From positions 1-21,761 of IMG/VR virus record IMGVR_UViG_3300032294_001736: a stretch of DNA of 21,761 nucleotides. The stretch is one strand, 5' to 3'. This DNA comes from a virus. Numbering within the stretch: position 1 is the first letter of the stretch; each line of letters opens with the position of its first letter. The position numbers and the translations under genes were made by a program. Below, piece after piece: positions 20,428 to 21,761 of this stretch. The notes under the pieces were generated by a model. It was given only the letters and a program-made list of their open reading frames with translations. It had not been told where the DNA came from and did not search any database.

Positions 20428-21101
20428 AAACCAATCGCGCAGGCATTGAACTTATCAAGGAATTTGAGGGGCTTCGCCTTACGGCCTACAAGTGCCCGGC
20501 GGGGGTATGGACCATCGGCTATGGCCACACCACGTCCGCAGGTCCGCCCGCCGTCAAGAGTGGCATGAAGATCACCGGCGAGCAGGCGTCTGAAATCCTT
20601 GTCACCGATCTTGTCACCTATGAGGCGGCGGTGATGAAAGCGCTGACCAGGTCGCCAACCGAGAACCAGTTCAGCGCCATGGTTTCGCTCTGCTACAACA
20701 TCGGGGCTGGCGCGTTCACGTCATCGACGGTGGTGAAAAGGTTCAATTCCGGTGACGCCGAGGGCGCGGCGGCCGCATTCCGCATGTGGAAGAAGGGCGG
20801 CGGCAAGGTGCTTCCCGGTCTGGTGCGCAGGCGCGAAGCCGAGATCGCGCTGTTCAATGCCGCCTCGAACCATATTGCCGACGCCGGCAAAAAGGCCGCG
20901 GTAACGGTCGAGACCACGCCCGCCCCGGCAGTGAAGGATTCCCCGGCACCAGCCCCAGCGCCTGCGGCAGCTCCAGCGCCGGATACCGAAACCGCCGCCC
21001 CGGTTGCGCCGTCCAAGGCGCTGGCGGGCGGTCTCATCGCCGCTTTGGCGGCACTTATCGCGGCTTTGGCCGCATGGATCATGAAAGGAGGCCAGCCATG
21101 A
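20424..21101 (+). CDS. Endolysin: GH24 lysozyme (muramidase) with C-terminal membrane anchor
   Basis: 225 aa from the ATG at 20424 (GAGG at 20413-20416); an upstream in-frame ATG at 20406 is less well placed. The protein cleaves the peptidoglycan glycan strand. The motif EGLRLTAYKCPAGVWTIGYG gives the catalytic spacing E-x8-C-x5-T (E15, C24, T30): cysteine stands where T4 lysozyme has aspartate, a known GH24 variant. NQFSAMVSLCYNIGAGAF and GLVRRREAEIALF are further family motifs. After about residue 150 a Pro/Ala-rich linker leads to a hydrophobic helix (about 199-220) ending in KGGQP. That C-terminal TM segment is unusual for an endolysin and implies tethering to the inner membrane. The start and stop both overlap neighbours as ATGA. 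Confidence 0.92.
   Translation: MKTNRAGIELIKEFEGLRLTAYKCPAGVWTIGYGHTTSAGPPAVKSGMKITGEQASEILVTDLVTYEAAVMKALTRSPTENQFSAMVSLCYNIGAGAFTSSTVVKRFNSGDAEGAAAAFRMWKKGGGKVLPGLVRRREAEIALFNAASNHIADAGKKAAVTVETTPAPAVKDSPAPAPAPAAAPAPDTETAAPVAPSKALAGGLIAALAALIAALAAWIMKGGQP
21083..21090 (+). promoter_or_regulatory. Strong Shine-Dalgarno for the holin at 21098
   Basis: AAAGGAGG lies within the last codons of the endolysin, 7 bases before the holin ATG. It is close to a perfect match to the anti-Shine-Dalgarno sequence, suggesting high or independently set expression of the holin. Confidence 0.7.
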
Positions 21102-21316
21102 CGCTGGTAACGAACTGGAAATCCGCATGGCGCTGGTTCAGCGTTCAGGCCATGGGCGCCATTGTGGCGCTGCCGCTGGTGTGGGCGGCACTCCCGGGTG
21201 ACGCCAAGTCTTTCCTGCCGGACGGCGCCGAGCCGTGGGTGCTGGCCGCCCTGGCGGTGGCGGGCATCATGGGGCGGCTCATCGACCAGGGCGCGGCCGG
21301 GAAGGCGAAGCCGTGA
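21098..21316 (+). CDS. Putative holin (72 aa, two TM segments)
   Basis: The ATG overlaps the endolysin stop (ATGA at 21098-21101) and has a strong Shine-Dalgarno. The sequence starts TNWKSAWRWFSVQAMGAIVA, continues with LPLVWAALPG and ends VLAALAVAGIMGRLIDQG plus a basic tail. The WRWFSVQAM...GRLIDQ pattern is typical of small phage holins that sit beside GH24 endolysins. It has two hydrophobic helices separated by a short Asp/Pro-rich loop. It would permeabilise the inner membrane or trigger lysis; with several other candidates in the cassette, its exact role is not certain. Confidence 0.75.
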   Translation: MTLVTNWKSAWRWFSVQAMGAIVALPLVWAALPGDAKSFLPDGAEPWVLAALAVAGIMGRLIDQGAAGKAKP

Positions 21317-21735
21317 TCGCGGCGATCGTCAAGATACTGACCGGCGGCTTTCTCGACCGCATCACCGATCTTGGTAAGGCCTACTTCCAGAAGCAGATCA
21401 GCGAAGCCGAGTTCAGGTCGCGCGTTGAGGTCGAGGCCCAAGCCACTGCCGCCAAAATCGAAGCCTCGTGGGCACAGGCGGCAAGCGACACTGCCAAGGC
21501 TACTCAGGCCACCCTTGCCACATCGCCCGTCCTGCAGCGCGCCTGGGCCGCCGTGCTATTCTTGCAGGTGAGCATCCTCGCATGGTATCAGATCGGCGCG
21601 CCGGCTTTTGCCGTCATCACCGGCGAGACATGGCCGCATCCGGGCGTTGTGCTGGAATGGGCATATCTGCTAATTGGCGTCCAGCTGGGGGCTGGACCAT
21701 TGGTTTTCAGGAGAGCCGCGGCGATGAATGGCTGA
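21313..21735 (+). CDS. Putative three-TM-type holin (gene-transfer-agent holin family)
   Basis: 140 aa from a GTG at 21313, overlapping the preceding stop as GTGA, with GGGAAGG at 21299-21305. The N-terminal half is an amphipathic Ala/Glu-rich helix (LGKAYFQKQISEAEFRSRVE, KIEASWAQAASDTAKAT). The C-terminal half has hydrophobic stretches (AWAAVLFLQVSILAWYQIGA, LEWAYLLIGVQLGAG). This layout resembles the 3TM holin family used for release of alphaproteobacterial gene transfer agents. It probably acts with the endolysin. The family match is from memory of the pattern. Confidence 0.65.
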   Translation: MIAAIVKILTGGFLDRITDLGKAYFQKQISEAEFRSRVEVEAQATAAKIEASWAQAASDTAKATQATLATSPVLQRAWAAVLFLQVSILAWYQIGAPAFAVITGETWPHPGVVLEWAYLLIGVQLGAGPLVFRRAAAMNG

Positions 21736-21761
21736 GGAATTGGAAGCGGCGGCGGTAGGTA
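21728..21761 (+). CDS. Start of a further gene (3' partial, cut by window end)
   Basis: An ATG at 21728, overlapping the preceding stop (21733-21735), opens MAEELEAAAVG before the window ends. AGGAGAG at 21708-21714 is the nearest ribosome site, at slightly long spacing. Overlapping starts are the rule in this cassette, which supports a real gene, but only 11 codons are visible and no function can be given. Confidence 0.35.
   Translation, partial: MAEELEAAAVG

Noticed and set aside
1-21761. tRNA, rRNA, CRISPR arrays, insertion sequences, attachment sites
   Set aside because: No cloverleaf, regular repeat-spacer array, transposase gene or paired terminal repeats were seen while reading both strands.

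Overview
This window is the late region of a tailed-phage or prophage genome: virion genes, one enormous cargo gene, then a lysis cassette. GC content is high, with strong G/C preference at third codon positions. The last lysis gene resembles the three-TM holins of alphaproteobacterial gene transfer agents. Both points suggest an alphaproteobacterial host, but this is inference: no integrase, terminase, portal, capsid or host gene lies in the window.

Layout: 1-295 is the C-terminal end of a tail fibre/spike carrying an S74-type intramolecular chaperone. 326-2116 is a 596-aa structural protein with a short conserved downstream partner (2119-2370). 2377-6540 holds four virion or virion-associated proteins: a proline-rich repeat protein, a probable internal/ejection protein, a disordered Gly/Ala/Pro-rich protein and a helical protein with a C-terminal GERVVYRNGQW motif. 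6525-18398 is a single 3957-codon gene for a polyvalent protein. It combines an inorganic-pyrophosphatase-like domain, conserved phage/plasmid domains, an N6-adenine methyltransferase, a strawberry-notch-type SF2 helicase, an HExxH metallopeptidase and a long C-terminal region of the type found at the end of giant phage proteins. By analogy with P1 DarB it is probably packaged and injected to protect incoming DNA.

Downstream, a convergent minus-strand gene (18402-19046) encodes a secreted Clp-like protein and looks like a moron. From 19117 to the end, tightly packed plus-strand genes encode a small unknown protein, several small membrane proteins (holin candidates), a GH24 endolysin with a C-terminal membrane anchor and a GTA-type holin. 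They are chained by ATGA/GTGA overlaps, so the cassette is probably translationally coupled.

The most unusual signal is inside the giant gene. At two linkers that bracket the methyltransferase module, third-position GC periodicity leaves the giant frame and appears in the +1 frame. Each time it coincides with an intact ORF with its own start: 9751-9924 (57 aa) and 11521-11856 (111 aa, with a strong Shine-Dalgarno). These look like hidden nested genes, or the remains of separate genes now read through by the giant frame. A similar overlap occurs in the lysis region (19811-20026).
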